Source: Rhodocollybia butyracea (taxonomy: Eukaryota; Basidiomycota; Agaricomycetes; Agaricales; Omphalotaceae). From it: DNA of 64,000 nucleotides. The notes under the pieces were generated by a model, which worked only from the letters and a program-made list of their open reading frames with translations, was not told the DNA's origin and did no database searches. The stretch lies in assembly GCA_015501585.1 (NCBI GenBank), contig JADNRY010000030.1, positions 248,001 to 312,000 of the forward strand, in the 5' to 3' direction. Made by a program: the position numbers and the translations under genes. Positions 41,628 to 54,414 of the stretch are shown one piece after another (position 1 is the first letter of the stretch; the number at the start of each line of letters is the position of its first letter).

Positions 41628-43654
41628 CTAACAGGGTACATGCACCCCCATTCCCTCCAAATACTTCTTCAAATCCACAATTAGCTCCAACTGGTCCTCA
41701 ACGCTAAGACCGCTGACAATTTTCTGCAAGATGGAACCGACTGTGACATTGTGAACGCGAATGAGACTACTGTAGTAGACGTAAGTGAATACGCCCATGA
41801 GGAACCTAAGAGGGAACGACAGTAAGCTCTCGATATCCAACTTTGGCGAAACCGACATACTGGCAATCCATACGATCCGTCATTCCACCATGCCCAGGGA
41901 TGCTATGTCCAAAGTCTTTGATCTTGAATGCTCGTTTGAATCCGGAGGCAAAAAAGCCCCCGAAAGGCGCGACAAGAGATGCAAAAAACGACATTGACAG
42001 CAGGTGGAAGTGATATGGTACGTATGATATACTAGTAATTGGTCTCTGGAGCTGCATAAAAGGGTGCTGTCGGTACGAGGACGGGGATCGAAAGAGTGCT
42101 AGAACTTACTGCAGAAGAAAGAACAGCGGCAAGGGACGAAGGTATATTCCAGTCCTTCCACAAAAACACAGGGTTGGGTACGCATTGCACATTGCTCCAG
42201 GCGTTGACACCGAGATCATGAACTGGACATATCATGTAGTTGTACCCCATGAACCACCATCCCCAAGCCAAGCTGAATAGAACAGTGCTACCAAAAGCAC
42301 CAACGAAACCTTCGACAGTCTTGTTCGGGGACAACTTGATGAGCGGCGTGCGCCCGAGCCACTTACCCCAGACGTATGCGAAGATATCATTGCAAATTAC
42401 TAGTGAAGCCGGTACCCAGAACCAGATCAAGCCTTCGAGAATGTTGTTGACAATAAAATGGCTAAAAGTTCTAGTTAATATTATAGATCTAAGTCACTTG
42501 ATATATAAGATTACCTTGATACCACGACGAGCATCAGGCTCATGTGCACCCAACAGAACAAGCCGAACTGCTGTTTCAGAAATCCTTTTTGCAAAGAAAG
42601 CACGAAGCCCATGAGACCAATAGTATAAAGCGTGAAACTGATCAACCGATGATTGGTAGCGAACGGAAGAAGCTGAGAGTCGGAAAAGACGACATGCTGG
42701 AGTATGATGCTTTGTTAAGTTGCTTTGATGTGCCAGATACAGCACGCCATACCTTAAAGTAGTATATGATGCTCTCTCCGTATAGAAAGTAGTTTGTGAC
42801 AGCAAAGAAATACCAGTTTAATGTCTTACTCCAAGGGTCCTTGTCGTTAGTCTCGTCACGTCTGTCAGATTGAGCCAAAGTGAACAGGGCGGTGACTTCG
42901 CGATATACCAGGGTCTGGCAAAGCATGACTAGTAGAATCATGTATGCATGTCCCATCAATAAAAGGCCTATAGAAGTATTAGCAAACGGCTACTCGATTC
43001 GACAACAGACGCACCAACGAAAACACCAATCATAATAACTGTCCATAGCGTACGTGTTAGCACGTTCTGCCTCTTTCTTACTTGCTCTGAAGCGTCAATG
43101 TTTGCAGGAGGATGAGAGGGTGGGGTTTCAGGAATTTCCACAGGCGCAGGTTCTGGCGTTGATTCCGATTTTAGTTCTGGTGTCGACTGAGGAAGGTCTA
43201 CCGCGGCAATCGACGTAGCTTCAATAGGAGGCTCAGGAACACGATCGGGAACAACAGGCGTTTCGTCGACTGGCTCTAGCTCTAGAGGTTCTGTCAGTTC
43301 TGTCGAGGTTTCGACTACGGTTTCTGAGACAATTTCTGCGGATTCTGAGGACGGAGCACTGGTCCCAGGGGGTACACCGTTTGGTTGTTTTTTTGCCTGT
43401 AGCTTTTGCTGACGCGCGGCTTTCGCGGCCTTCCTTTGGGCAGTTTTCGACATAGATGGCGGAGCTGGAGGCTCTGAAGAACTAGAAGAGACTCAACACC
43501 TCACTTACTTCGATATAGCAGTGAATACTCACCTCGAAGTCGCGTTAGACTTTAATTCTGGCTCTGAGATTTCCTCGTCGCTTTCCTCGCCACTGGACTC
43601 TACGCTGAGAGCAGCAAACATAGATTTAGTAGCAAACCGGCTCTGAACACTCAT
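41628..43654 (-). CDS. CDS1: Phosphatidate cytidylyltransferase (CDP-diacylglycerol synthase)
   Basis: ER/mitochondrial membrane enzyme making CDP-diacylglycerol from phosphatidate and CTP, the entry to phosphatidylinositol, phosphatidylglycerol and phosphatidylserine in fungi. The body is a multi-helix protein: [100 protein letters not shown]. The family signature is complete near the end: [20 protein letters not shown] then GMTDRMDCQ. The N-terminus is unusual: an acidic first exon ([20 protein letters not shown]) joined to [20 protein letters not shown] and then a long Glu/Pro/Thr-rich linker before [13 protein letters not shown]. Reading frame joins all parts through one short intron near 43533. 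Confidence 0.9.
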
Positions 43655-44048
43655 GATGGTAGGAGCAAAAATGAAACGGCTCGTAAGTATGACCTAACGG
43701 ATTGCCAAAACAGCCGCGCGTTCGGCAGCTGGCATCTGACTTTTATTCTCAAAGCGAAAAAAATTATGGTCCATTGTATGCTTTCTAAAGTCGACAGAAT
43801 AACTACCATATAAAGTGCAGTATGTAAAAACAGCTATTGTGAAGTATTGTCCCCCCATGAATGAGAATGATGTGTATGTACTTATTAAAACTCTGAATTT
43901 CCATTCGGTATCAGCCTCCAAGATTGTCCCTCATGAATGAGAATGATGTGTATGTACTTAGAACTCAGAATTTCCACTCGGTATCAACCTCCATTGCCCA
44001 GGGGACTGAGCGAAAGGTTATTAGTCAAACTTGAGATGAAAAATATCT
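43655..44048. other. Intergenic with a tandem duplication
   Basis: Lies between the start of CDS1 and the end of TOP1 on the same strand. Most of it is taken by the tandem repeat listed next. No gene supported. Confidence 0.5.
43856..44000. repeat. Tandem duplication, period 76 bp
   Basis: Two units begin at 43856 and 43932 with CATGAATGAGAATGATGTGT and continue through ACTCTGAATTTCCA/ACTCAGAATTTCCA and CGGTATCA.CCTCCA. The second is slightly shorter and diverged. Confidence 0.85.
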
Positions 44049-47000
44049 CTAGTACGCACATTTCACTTGAAGCGTCTTGGAAAAGAGTTTCTCGATTGGC
44101 ACCTCGTGTATTTTGCACCAGGACGCCGTGATACTGGAAATGGAATGTTAGATAGGTTCAAATTTCGGCGACACAAATCATTACCGAGGATCCAAGTAGT
44201 TGATTTTACTGAAAGAGACTCAGATAGTGTACTTTGACGATCAACCAATGCACCCACCTCGTTCCCAGAGCGACTTCTTTGCCCTCGTCACGGTCTACCA
44301 TCTGTAGTTTGAAGGATTTGATCCTTTCCGTCAGCTTGTCAATACTTTCCATGAGTTTCTCAGGCGTCTTGTTACCCTTCACAGCCGCAGTGGTTTTGCC
44401 TCGCTCTTTAGCTAGTCTCTTGAACTCGTCTTCGATGGCTTTTATACGTTCCTGCAAGATGGACGCAGGCTGCGGCTTGACGTCATCCTCCGCAAGTTTT
44501 TCATTCTCCTTTACAAATTTTTTCTCGGCCTTTTCGATCTCTTTCTCCTTTGCTTGCTCTTCGTACTCTACAATCCAGTCGTCATCTATATCCGACTCGT
44601 CCTCCTTGTACTTGTCCATCTTCTTGTATTTCGAATCCACACCGAATAGTCCATAACGAAGTTTCATGCGGTCGTACTTTAGGCCCTTATACTATGAAAG
44701 TATCAGAATATGTCCAGGTTAACGTGTCGAATGAGCCATACTTTCTGTCGCATCTTCTCCATAGACTGATCGTGAGTCTTCGGTACACTACGTTGATGGT
44801 TGCAGAGAATAGCAACCATACGATTAGCTTTGTTGTAAGCATTCAGCTTTTCCTGCAGGGTAGCGCCCTCGAGGTCGCTTTCGTCCAACAAACGCTGGAA
44901 GGTGGCCGAGGCGTTATAAGTACGAAAAACCTTGGCAGTAAGACCTTTCATTTCGGAGTTCAAGTGTTTGTTCAAGGACGCCGTCTACGAGAACCAGGTG
45001 AGGTAAAAGACTTACAAGAGTAACTTGAAACATCCTTACCGTGACACGATCAAACAGGCTATCATCGTCCACCTTGTTCTCCTTGAAGATACGGATGTTC
45101 TTGAAAATCTGGGCGTCGACGGTAACTCGATTGTAGTAACGAATAGAGTCTTTACCCAAGAAATCAAAGATGATAAAGTTGGGAGACTCCAGAGTAACGT
45201 GCTCACAACGCAGCGAGCAACAACCAACAGTGTCGGCTTCATCTTCGCCCTTCTCATTTCCGGCACGAAGAGCTAACTTATCGATGAAATACATGGCAGT
45301 TGCTCGTTGCCGTTCGGCCATGACTTTGGAACGCAAATCACCTGAGTAGTTTGCTCGTATGCGATCAACATGGCTCTACTCAGTGATGAGAAATCGAGAA
45401 TGCATGATCAAACGGATTTACCTTCAGTTCTCGTGCCTTTTCAAACTTCATCATATCACTCTGACCTTTGAGTGAACTACCAGCGGCCAAGAACACATAC
45501 TTGTGACTTTGATTGATGTTCTCCGTCCAGGTCGCTAGCCACGTCACCGTATTGTCATGCTGAATGGACTTCCACTTGCCAGGCATGTTCGGAACAGGAA
45601 TGGGAGCATCCTTACCAATGTTAAGGATGATATCGTCAGGCCGTACGCGGTGCTATGTGCACATTTCATTAGAATGTGCGAGGGGCATTCATAAGAAAAC
45701 CGTGCTTACTTTGAGGGAACCTTTTTTAGGATGTTCACCACGACCTCGAAATAGACCAGGAGGTTCGACTCGAAAGTTTCCAACCTTCTCTTTACGTCCG
45801 TCAAGGAGACAAGTTATGTACTTGGCCTCCATTTCGTCTTTAGCCTTTTTCAGCTCCTTCTTCTCCGCGCTCGTCATCGCTTTCTTCTTGGCCTTTTCTG
45901 ATTCAAAATAGTCAAACATAGGTCTGAAGTCGCACTTGTCGAAACTTGTTATCTTAAGTCCGTTGAGCTGCAGAAAAATAAATGTAAATGATCCAGTTAT
46001 GTGTGTAATGGGATCACTCGCTTACAGGGGGGTATTTCTTCAGTACACCCATCCAGTCATTGAAAAAGTTTTTGTTGAAAGTAGCATCTTTGGCGTGATC
46101 AGACTCGATCAGAGCGCCATAAAAGCCTGCCACCTCCTCAGATTCCGGAGGGAGAGAAACATCTTTTCCTGAACGGGCGCACAAGTCAGATGAATGAACG
46201 ACACAGCGGGGTTACGCTTACCATCGTACTTCATCTTGACATGGGACGGAAGTGACTCGTACGGAGGAGGGAAGATGACGCCGTTGTGCTCGAGAGTCTG
46301 CCATTTGGCAGAGCCATCGCCATTCGCGTCTCCTGCTTCCCACCACCTGTACACCTCCTCTTCCTCCTCCTCCTTTTTCTTCTTCTTCTTGCCCTTACCC
46401 TTCCCTTCCTCCTCAGCACCATCTTTGTCTTTCGCCTTGGCCTTTCCGTTAGCTTTAGCTTTTGGAACAGGCGTCTCGGGTAGTTCTTTCTTCGCCTTCT
46501 TAGGGACCTGCTTTTTGCTGACCATAGGCTTTTGCTCGTCCGACGAGTAGTCGACATCGCTTTCTTCCTTGACTTTACGTTTACGAGCAGATGCCTTGGA
46601 AACAGCGATGGGCTCATCATCCTCGGATGATGAATCTTCCTTCTTGACCTTTTTTCGAGCAGGCTTTTTCTTCTGAGGTTTCTTTACTACCTCCTCGTCG
46701 TCGGATTCCTCCATCTTCGCAAGGCGTTGCGACTTGGGAAGCATAGAAGTCGGGACTGTCGTGGCTGCGGCAGCACCAGGCATAGCGATTGTCGCGGAAT
46801 TGGACTGTTTAGCCGGAGAGGACGCCAGCGGCATGTCATCTTCACTAGATGAATCCGCATAACTGGATTTCTTGCGCTTCAAGTTTCTCCTAGGAGGCAA
46901 AGTTTGTTGTTTCTGAGACGGTAATAAGCCAAAAACAGGCATTTGAAATAACAAAAAAGCGGTACCAATGGCATATCATCATCCTCACTCAATGGCGAGG

Positions 47001-47097
47001 AGTCGGCTTTGAAGCCATTAGGATGACCGTTGATGCCAGTAGCTTTCGACGACGACATCTGGTCGTCGTCGGAGAGAGACTCAGAGTCACTGGACAT
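44049..47097 (-). CDS. TOP1: DNA topoisomerase I (type IB)
   Basis: Nuclear enzyme that relaxes supercoils by a transient 3'-phosphotyrosyl break. The N-terminus is acidic and Ser-rich ([12 protein letters not shown]) and then strongly basic, with [17 protein letters not shown] stretches. Core domain: [113 protein letters not shown] Lys-rich coiled linker ([20 protein letters not shown]) precedes the C-terminal domain, where [10 protein letters not shown] holds the active-site Tyr. The end reads [20 protein letters not shown] then LQVKCAY. Many short introns. It shares a 143-bp divergent promoter with the mitochondrial TyrRS gene. Confidence 0.93.
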
Positions 47098-47240
47098 AAG
47101 TTACAAGACCAACAAAGAGAACGGAGTGGAAAGAAAGAGGAAATGGGGGGCCTGGAAGTTGGCTGGCAGGCAAGTTGACTCTGTTTTTGAAGCCCGTCGT
47201 CTGATATCCTCAGGATCATGTGATGATTTGGTGATGCATC
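47098..47240. promoter_or_regulatory. Divergent promoter TOP1 / mitochondrial TyrRS
   Basis: Only 143 bases separate the two start codons, so regulatory sites must be shared. The region is purine-rich on the plus strand near TOP1 (AACAAAGAGAACGGAGTGGA). No TATA box visible. Confidence 0.6.
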
Positions 47241-49008
47241 ATGATCCTTTCTTTTACCCATTCACTTCGACGGGCAGTGCGTTCAATTTGCTATGGTCCT
47301 CAAATAAGAAACCAAAGCAATATCTTTCATGACCTGTCTGGTCGGGGATTCATACAACAAACCACTAGGTAAATCCCCCTCCGAATTTCATGCCTTTTAT
47401 TTATGGAAATACAGTTCAACGGAGCTCGAAGATGCCCTGCGTTCACGGCAAGTCGTATATTGTGGTGTAGACCCTTCGGCGCCTTCCTTGCACATAGGAA
47501 ATCTTGTTCCTTTGATGTGCTTGTTGCATTTCCAACTTCGAGGGCATACAATTATTCCACTTGTAAGGACGCGCACTAATGATCGCTAGTATTGAAACCA
47601 ACAGGGTTACACAGATAGGCGGAGCTACCGGTCTTATTGGGGACCCATCTGGTAGAAAAACCGAACGGGAACAAGCAAATGCTACACACGTAGAAAAAAA
47701 TGTCAATATGCTCAGTGATAGCATTAAAACTTTCTTCCATCGTGGACTTGCCTACGCAGAGAGTCGGCTTCCTTCTGCCTCAGAGTCCATATTTGACCCT
47801 GAAGTTAAGAACAATTTGGAATGGCACAATAACTTTACGATGCTCGAGTTTCTTCGCGTCGTAGGTGTCCACGCTAGAATTAACACTATGTTAAGCAAAG
47901 AAAGGTACGAATCAGTGTTCGGATCAGACCACGTATGTTAACTTTGCTATTTCAAAGTGTTAAAACACGTTTAGAGTCCAGTGCTGGCATTTCCTTTACA
48001 GAATTCACATACCAGTTGCTTCAAGCGTACGACTTTTACCATCTACACCGTGCTTTTGGTTGCACTATACAGATTGGGGGATCAGACCAATGGGGAAACA
48101 TCGTGGCTGGACTGGAATTCATCAACCGTTTGAGTCCATCGAAACCCTCGAAAGATGATCAAAAAGCGTTCGGTATCACCACGCCTTTGCTTACGACGGC
48201 TTCGGGCGAGAAATTCGGCAAGAGTGCAGGAAATGCAATCTGGTTGAATCCTCAGTTGACTAGCATCTTTGATTTCTTTCAGGTTTGGTCTCTTGTATGG
48301 ATCAAAACGACAACTTTAACTTATTGCTTAGTATTTTCTCAAAGTCGAAGATGCAGACGTCGAAAAGTACCTGAAAGTTTTCACGTTCTTGTCTTTGGAA
48401 GAGATCGAAGTCATTATGAAGATCCATAAGGTGATGATTCTCTTCACATGCGAAAATCAACCTCTTACTTTGCCACGTAGTTGGAACCTGACAAACGATC
48501 TGCTCAGAGGCGATTGGCAGCCGAAGTCACCGAGTTAGTTCATGGCGGTACGCACTCTTCTTATCAAAATGTCAGTATCTTCTGAATTCCTTCAAGTCCA
48601 GGGTGTCAAGCGGGCTGAGATGATAACTAACACTGTGTTCAGACATCCGAATGCGAAGAGTCACATGCTAGACGCAGACTCTCTCATTGACGCTTTCACA
48701 GACGACCCTAGAATGTCATGGTGCCAGGAAAGCGAGCTAACGTCCGTTCCTGTGATGAAGCTTGCTTCGAAGTACGGCCTCGTCCCATCCACTTGTGAGC
48801 ACATTGAGATCCTGAGACATATGTTGCTCATCGTGTCTATTTAGCCGCTGCCAGACAACTTATCCAGTCTAAAGGATTATATTTCAACGACCACATCGTG
48901 CCAGACACCCATTTTACCATGAACAAAACTCATTTACTAGACGGTAGGGCAGTTATGATCAGAGCTGGCAAGGATAAAGTCATACTACTCGCAACGCCTC
49001 ATTCATAA
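47241..49008 (+). CDS. MSY1: Tyrosyl-tRNA synthetase, mitochondrial
   Basis: Class I synthetase charging mitochondrial tRNA-Tyr. I set the start at 47241 because splicing out the intron with donor AG|GTAAAT and acceptor ATACAG| fixes the frame [20 protein letters not shown]. That frame is open upstream to ATG 47241 and gives a classic presequence, [20 protein letters not shown]. The nearer ATG at 47329 is in a frame the intron breaks. Motifs: HIGH-type [42 protein letters not shown], and KMSKS-type [13 protein letters not shown]. The tail has an S4-like RNA-binding segment: [18 protein letters not shown] sequence ([20 protein letters not shown]) to [11 protein letters not shown]. Confidence 0.9.
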
Positions 49009-49082
49009 AAGAATTAGAGGTTCATTAATATAGATGTTTTTCATTAGCTATGTATACAACAAGCACATACGTTACCTACACC

Positions 49083-52000
49083 TTAATCGATTCGAATGGC
49101 GCTGTAAAGTTTGCGAACTGCCCAATACGACGCTAATAATGATGAAAGTCAGATAAATTGACCAACAACTTATGACAACATACCTAAGAATCCAATGGTT
49201 CCTGGGGAGTGTATGGTCAGTTAACGTCGCGAACTAGATAGGCGAAAGTGGTACGAACCTGTCACAAGAAAGTCCAGAAGGGCCAACAGGAGTAAGTATC
49301 CCTAGAAGTCAAGGGATGAATAGGTGGTTTACGACAACTAAACCTCTTCACAGACCATATACAGCGCAGCACTTGAGAAGGAGCCCAACGATAATCGAGA
49401 CGCCCAATAGAACAAACCGTAAGCAAGCACCCAAAAAGCATTGCCTCCGCCAATCAAGAACGAGCGCCAGTGCCAACTACAATAATGCCACAATGTCAGC
49501 CAACCCCAACCTAAACACAGGCCCATCTCACCGATATTCTTCAGCACACAGCATAAAGTATGTAAACAATATGCTGACTGTCGCAACCGTGACGCCCATG
49601 ACACCCGCTATGTTCGAATGACATCCGGTCAGTTGATTGCTGTTAGCAAAAAAACAGGCTTACCTGTCAAAGCAACGAAGCCAAAAGCGTAGTACGCCTT
49701 TGAGGCGAACAACGATGACATGACAAAGTACAACTCCACGAACGCAGCACCTGCGAGAATGAATCACCTAAGTGACTCTTACGGAGATACGAAAATGAAC
49801 CAAAATACCGAAAGGAAGTATCCCGCTCAACAAGGCCGCTGACTAAAATAAATCAAAAACTTGAAAGAGATAATCAAAAACACAAACGTACCCAGGGACG
49901 AAGATATTTCGGACCAGGAGGAATCTGGCGGGGAATAGGGTTTACCCGCCTAACGATATTCTGTAAGCGCAAGATTAATGTAAAATTCTGGCCAGAGCAT
50001 ACACAGGATGATGAACAGCCTGTAAAGGGCACGATGAGTTCGATACAAAACAATAACGAGACAGATAACGTACGCCATGCTTGGAGCCAAAGTAAGAGCC
50101 AATAGCGGATAAGGGAGCTGAAATACCGAACCAAAGGAGAGCGATCACGAGCAGAGTACCTAAGGCGAAGCATCAAACGCGTCCTACCAAAATGAAAAGA
50201 AAGGGATTATACACACCAAAGGGCACAGCTCCCGAAGAGCCAGCCATGATAAGGAAGAAATTGAGTAGGAATACCACCATGAAAACGATACTGTTCGCCT
50301 TTTAGATAATCCTCCTTGTGACAGAAACGAGAAACGTACGTAGGCAGGCCAGTAGCCGTAACAAAGGCGTTCTTTCGCTTATTTGCTCCGTTAAGAGAAC
50401 TGTAAACGCGGCTGGAGACGTATCCACCAATGCTAGTTTACAACTTCAGGTACGTGGCATGCGCTCGAAAAACAAATACTTACCATCCAAAGAAAGAGAA
50501 GCACACCATCATGACGGTGGCTAAAGAACCTCGATTGGACGGAGAGAGAAAACCCAACAGGGCAAACAGCAGAGTTACTCCAACCATTGAGCAGAGTTGT
50601 GCACCATTCCCAGACATAATAGCGAGGAGCATTGGATGAGATGGTTGCCGAAAAACTTCACCATGAACGAGCTTCCATCCCCAGTCCTCTTGCACATCTT
50701 CCTAGATAGATATAAGCAAAACTTCCTCCTGGTTTCCCGCGCAAACTCACGCTTATGTCGATCGCATTGTATCTGGAAATCTGAAGAAATAGAAAATGAA
50801 GGCAGATTCAGGTACCTCTGAAACAAGCAACACTCACGTCTCGGTTAACACTGCGCCAGAGAATCATAGACACCATGACGAGCAAAAAGACGACAATCAC
50901 GATAGAGTTAACTAGACTGAACCTAGAGGTGTTCATACTAAGATTGTGATACGGGAAAGGAAGAATCCTGCAAACCAGTGGATTCTCGGGTCAGCTATCT
51001 TGAGGTAGTTGTCCCAGCGAGTAGCCCAAGGTGTTGACGATTCATTCCACGTAACACGATAAGTATAGCGTACATCCTGAGATTGATTTTCGTGGAGCGT
51101 CAATGCATTGACGTTCTCTGTTTCACAGGTTGCCGTGCCTTCTTGGTCTCCCCCGATGCTGTGGATAGGAGTGAGAGGTAGCATATAGCGGAGATGTTAT
51201 GGTCTCACCTATATGGCCAAACCAGGACTGATAAAACCACTTAAGATGAAAGTGGAGGGCTGAGAGTCTTTTAGTACTCACCTCCAACGATACGGTATTC
51301 ACCTGGGGTGTATTCGTGATACCTGGACAAGAGGCAAAAGAAAGTGAGAAGTCGACTCGTCAGAGGAACGTCCCACGAACCTCAAAACTATCTCGTAATG
51401 ATTGTTGAGAGCTGGCCTCTCGCCGAAAGGTTCATCGTCATTGCCCAAATTGAAACCAATATCGAAGAACAGGTCGCCTGTCCTCAGATCCTCCTTCATT
51501 TCTGCAGCAGGAAGCCCGTCAATGAGCCAGTTCAAAGCGTAGTCTTCCCGTATTCTTTCGTTGATGAATTTGGCGCTGTCCGCATCTACAGTCGTTTTGC
51601 ATAGTGTTTGGCAGGTCTGGTTGTTCTCTAGCATTTTAATCTATATACATGGGACGCGTCAGTGAGATTGGTAGTGAAGGAGAGCATTCCGGACATCAAA
51701 CGGAGAGTTGAAGATTCTATCTCCAAAGAGGATTCCACCAAGACTTTCAGATTGCTTGACTGGCCCTCCTTCTGGCTGGCAGTGCTTGAAACCAGGGTTG
51801 TAGTAATCATCTGGAACCATTCGACTTGTAAATATTGAATATATGGCGAAGATGAGGCTCACAGTTTATCAGTGATTTCTACAAGAGATAGTTAGTACAG
51901 AAGAGCAACGAGACGTAAAAGCGCACCAATTTTGCATCGTCCTTTCCAGAAAGCATAGGAGTTAAAGCATTGACGAAGAGGTCCACCTGTTCTCCTTGAG

Positions 52001-52094
52001 CATAATTCCGGGGTGCAGCGCCTGGTAAGTAAAAGGCGATAGACGAAGGGACAGCGAAAGCCAAGGCCAACGTGGCCGAGAATATAAGATACAT
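49083..52094 (-). CDS. EMP70: TM9SF / EMP70 nonaspanin membrane protein
   Basis: Endosome/Golgi protein with nine C-terminal helices, linked to membrane-protein sorting and adhesion. It starts MYLIFSATLALAFAVPSSIA, a signal peptide, followed by FYLPGAAPRNYAQGEQVDLF, the family hallmark. The lumenal domain includes YYNPGFKHCQPEGGPVKQSE, LGGILFGDRIFNSPFDVRML, TTVDADSAKFINERIREDYA and FGERPALNNHYEIVLRF. Around 50900-51180 comes VTWNESSTPWATRWDNYLKI, then HWFSLVNSIVIVVFLLVMVS starting the helices. The C-terminus is YWAVRKLYSAIRID, resembling the COPI-binding tail of the family. The gene is finely cut into small exons, which is why the membrane part (49100-50900) shows little long open frame. Confidence 0.88.
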
Positions 52095-52201
52095 GGATGA
52101 AGGGAGAAAAGAACGGAGAGTGACACAGCACGCGTCGAAGAAATGACATTTGCCTAATGGAGAAGCCGCGGCTCGGCTTCTCTTTCAATCCTTCAATCAA
52201 G
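52095..52201. promoter_or_regulatory. Divergent promoter TM9SF / TGT
   Basis: Only 107 bases lie between the two start codons, so a shared promoter is likely. No recognisable TATA box. Confidence 0.55.
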
Positions 52202-54149
52202 ATGGAATTCAAAGTCATTGCGAAATGCCCTATAACTCGAGCTCGCGTTTCTCGTATGGTTCTGGCTCGTAGGTAATATATTCTCTCAGAGGATCAGTCT
52301 AATCCCCCTCATTAGATGGGGCAACAATGTTGCCCACTTTTATGCCTGTCGCGACGCAGGCAGCAATCAAGGGCCTTTCTCCAGAACAGGTAGAATCACT
52401 AGGAGTAACACTTATCTTGAACAACACATATCACCTCAATTTACGGCCTGGTATTGAAATCTTAAAGGAGGCAAACGGAGCTCATTCCTTCGAAGGTTGG
52501 AAGCACAACATGCTCACCGTATGTGTGCCAAGATCCGAAGACGTTCGTATATCCATTTTCTTTCCTTCCAGGATAGCGGTGGCTTTCAACTGGTCTCCTT
52601 AAGCAAGTTTACCACGATCACAGAAGAAGGAGCGCTATTCCTCAATCCGTTTTCCACCGGCGAACCAACAATGCTTACTGTTTGTTATCCTTTTGAAGTT
52701 CATCGTCAAAAACAGTAGCTGAAGAACCTTAGCCAGAAGAAAGTATATCCATCCAACATGCAATCGGCGCAGATATCATCATGCAGGTTAATTCATTGAT
52801 TCATTCTGACTTATTCGTGCTGTTGAATTTTTTCTCAACAGCTAGATGATGTAGGCGAGTGATTGATATGGCTCAAAATGCCTTTTTCCAACTCGTTTCC
52901 AGTTCCCAGTCTTCAGCAGGGACCGAGGGTAGGGGAAGCCATGGAGCGATCAATCAGATGGCCAGTAATACACAACAGGTTCCAAGATGCTCTGTGTTCA
53001 ACTCGTTCATTCACAGGCTAGATCGTTGCATACAGTATCATGAATCTTCTGGTAAAAAAGACACGCAGAATTTATTCGCGATAGTACAAGGAGGTCTAGA
53101 TCCAGATCTTCGCAATAGATGTTTAGATGGGATGCTAGAGCGAAAAGACCGAGTCGCAGGCTATGCGATCGGAGGTCTCAGTGGAGGAGAGGAAAAAGGT
53201 ACATTTTCACGTATCATGCACTTTTACAGCCTCGTTGATCCCCTTCGTCCTAGATATCTTCTGGAAAATGTACCGTTACAAGTTTCCCCATCGAGTTCGA
53301 TGTGTTGAACGCCTATAAATCCCAGAATAAAACAGTGTGCCGATAAATTACCAGAAGACAGTGAGTACAGCATTCTTTACATGAACTTTTTTTAATATCG
53401 CCGATTGTTGATGAATGGATAACAGGACCCCGTTATGCCATGGGTATCGGATTTGCTGAAGGTAAGTCGTATTGCCCAACATGGGGCGCGGACGTAGTTG
53501 ACATTCCCGCAGACCTACTCGTATGTGTTGCTCTAGGCGTAGATATGGTAAGCTCTAGAAATTTGCTTGATACAAGTACTTCAAGAACTCGCTCTTCCAA
53601 GGCAGACTGTGTTTTCCCCACAAGAACAGCTCGTTTTGGTGTCGCCCTTACACATACAGGCCCAGTCAATCTGAGTGAATTGTATCTGACCTTTTCCATG
53701 TACTGCATCTGACGCTGGTGATTTTAGAACTTGCAAAGCATGCCAAAGATTTTAGTCCAATAGACAAAGAATGCCCATGCCCGACGTGTAAAAGTGGTGC
53801 CTCGCGGGCATTTTTGAATCACATTGTCACGCATGAAACTACAGCGGCTCATGGTTCGTTCGTCTGAACACCTTCAGCGTGATTTATTGATGAACCAATA
53901 TTTACAGCTCTGACCGTTCACAACATCGTCTTTCAGGCCCAAGTAATGGGGCGGGCCAGGGATGCGATTATATCCGGCGTTTTCCCAGATTACCTTCGCT
54001 CTTTTTTCGCTGGTTATTTTGGGAACCGTGGATATCCAGAGTGGTGCGTAAACGCGCTCAGAAGCGTCGGTGTCGATTTATTGGAGAATGTGGATGTCCC
54101 GGTTCTGCCAGGAAGCGGGGCAAAATGGGAATACTCTGATGCCGCCTAA
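52202..54149 (+). CDS. QTRT1: Queuine tRNA-ribosyltransferase catalytic subunit
   Basis: Replaces guanine with queuine in the wobble position of GU(N) tRNAs. Start [20 protein letters not shown]. Splicing gives [60 protein letters not shown] (first catalytic Asp), [127 protein letters not shown] (second Asp in [13 protein letters not shown]), and the zinc site [12 protein letters not shown] with His later. Two introns (52855-52902 and 52961-53016) need GC donors. About eleven introns in total. Queuine is taken from outside, as eukaryotes cannot make it. The partner QTRT2 is not in the window. Confidence 0.9.
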
Positions 54150-54414
54150 AGCATGCTATTTAGTTTCACTTAGGCCATTTGGTATCTGGGAAAAAGCGAA
54201 GTCTCGATGACTTCTAAAGTTCGTGCAGCTACAACTACAAGACTATGGTACAAAATCATATCAAGTCCGTTATTAAGATGTCCGTTATAAAGTCCTATCA
54301 CGAAGCTCTTCAACTGGTAGTGCTAGCTAGGATAGAAAATACGGGGCTGAAATTACCCGAATCTCCGAACACTATATAGAGTCAGAACGGGCACTAGACA
54401 AACATGGACGCTAT
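54150..54414. other. Convergent spacer
   Basis: Between two gene ends. Contains two near-identical words TCCGTTATTAAGATG/TCCGTTATAAAGTCC at about 54270-54300. Nothing else seen. Confidence 0.4.

Noticed and set aside
44234..44656. Ser/Phe-rich plus-strand frame opposite TOP1
   Set aside because: Antisense shadow of the Lys/Glu-rich linker of topoisomerase I.
46194..46550. Ser/Phe/Leu-rich plus-strand frame opposite the TOP1 N-terminus
   Set aside because: Antisense of a Lys-rich coding region; typical artefact of skewed codons.
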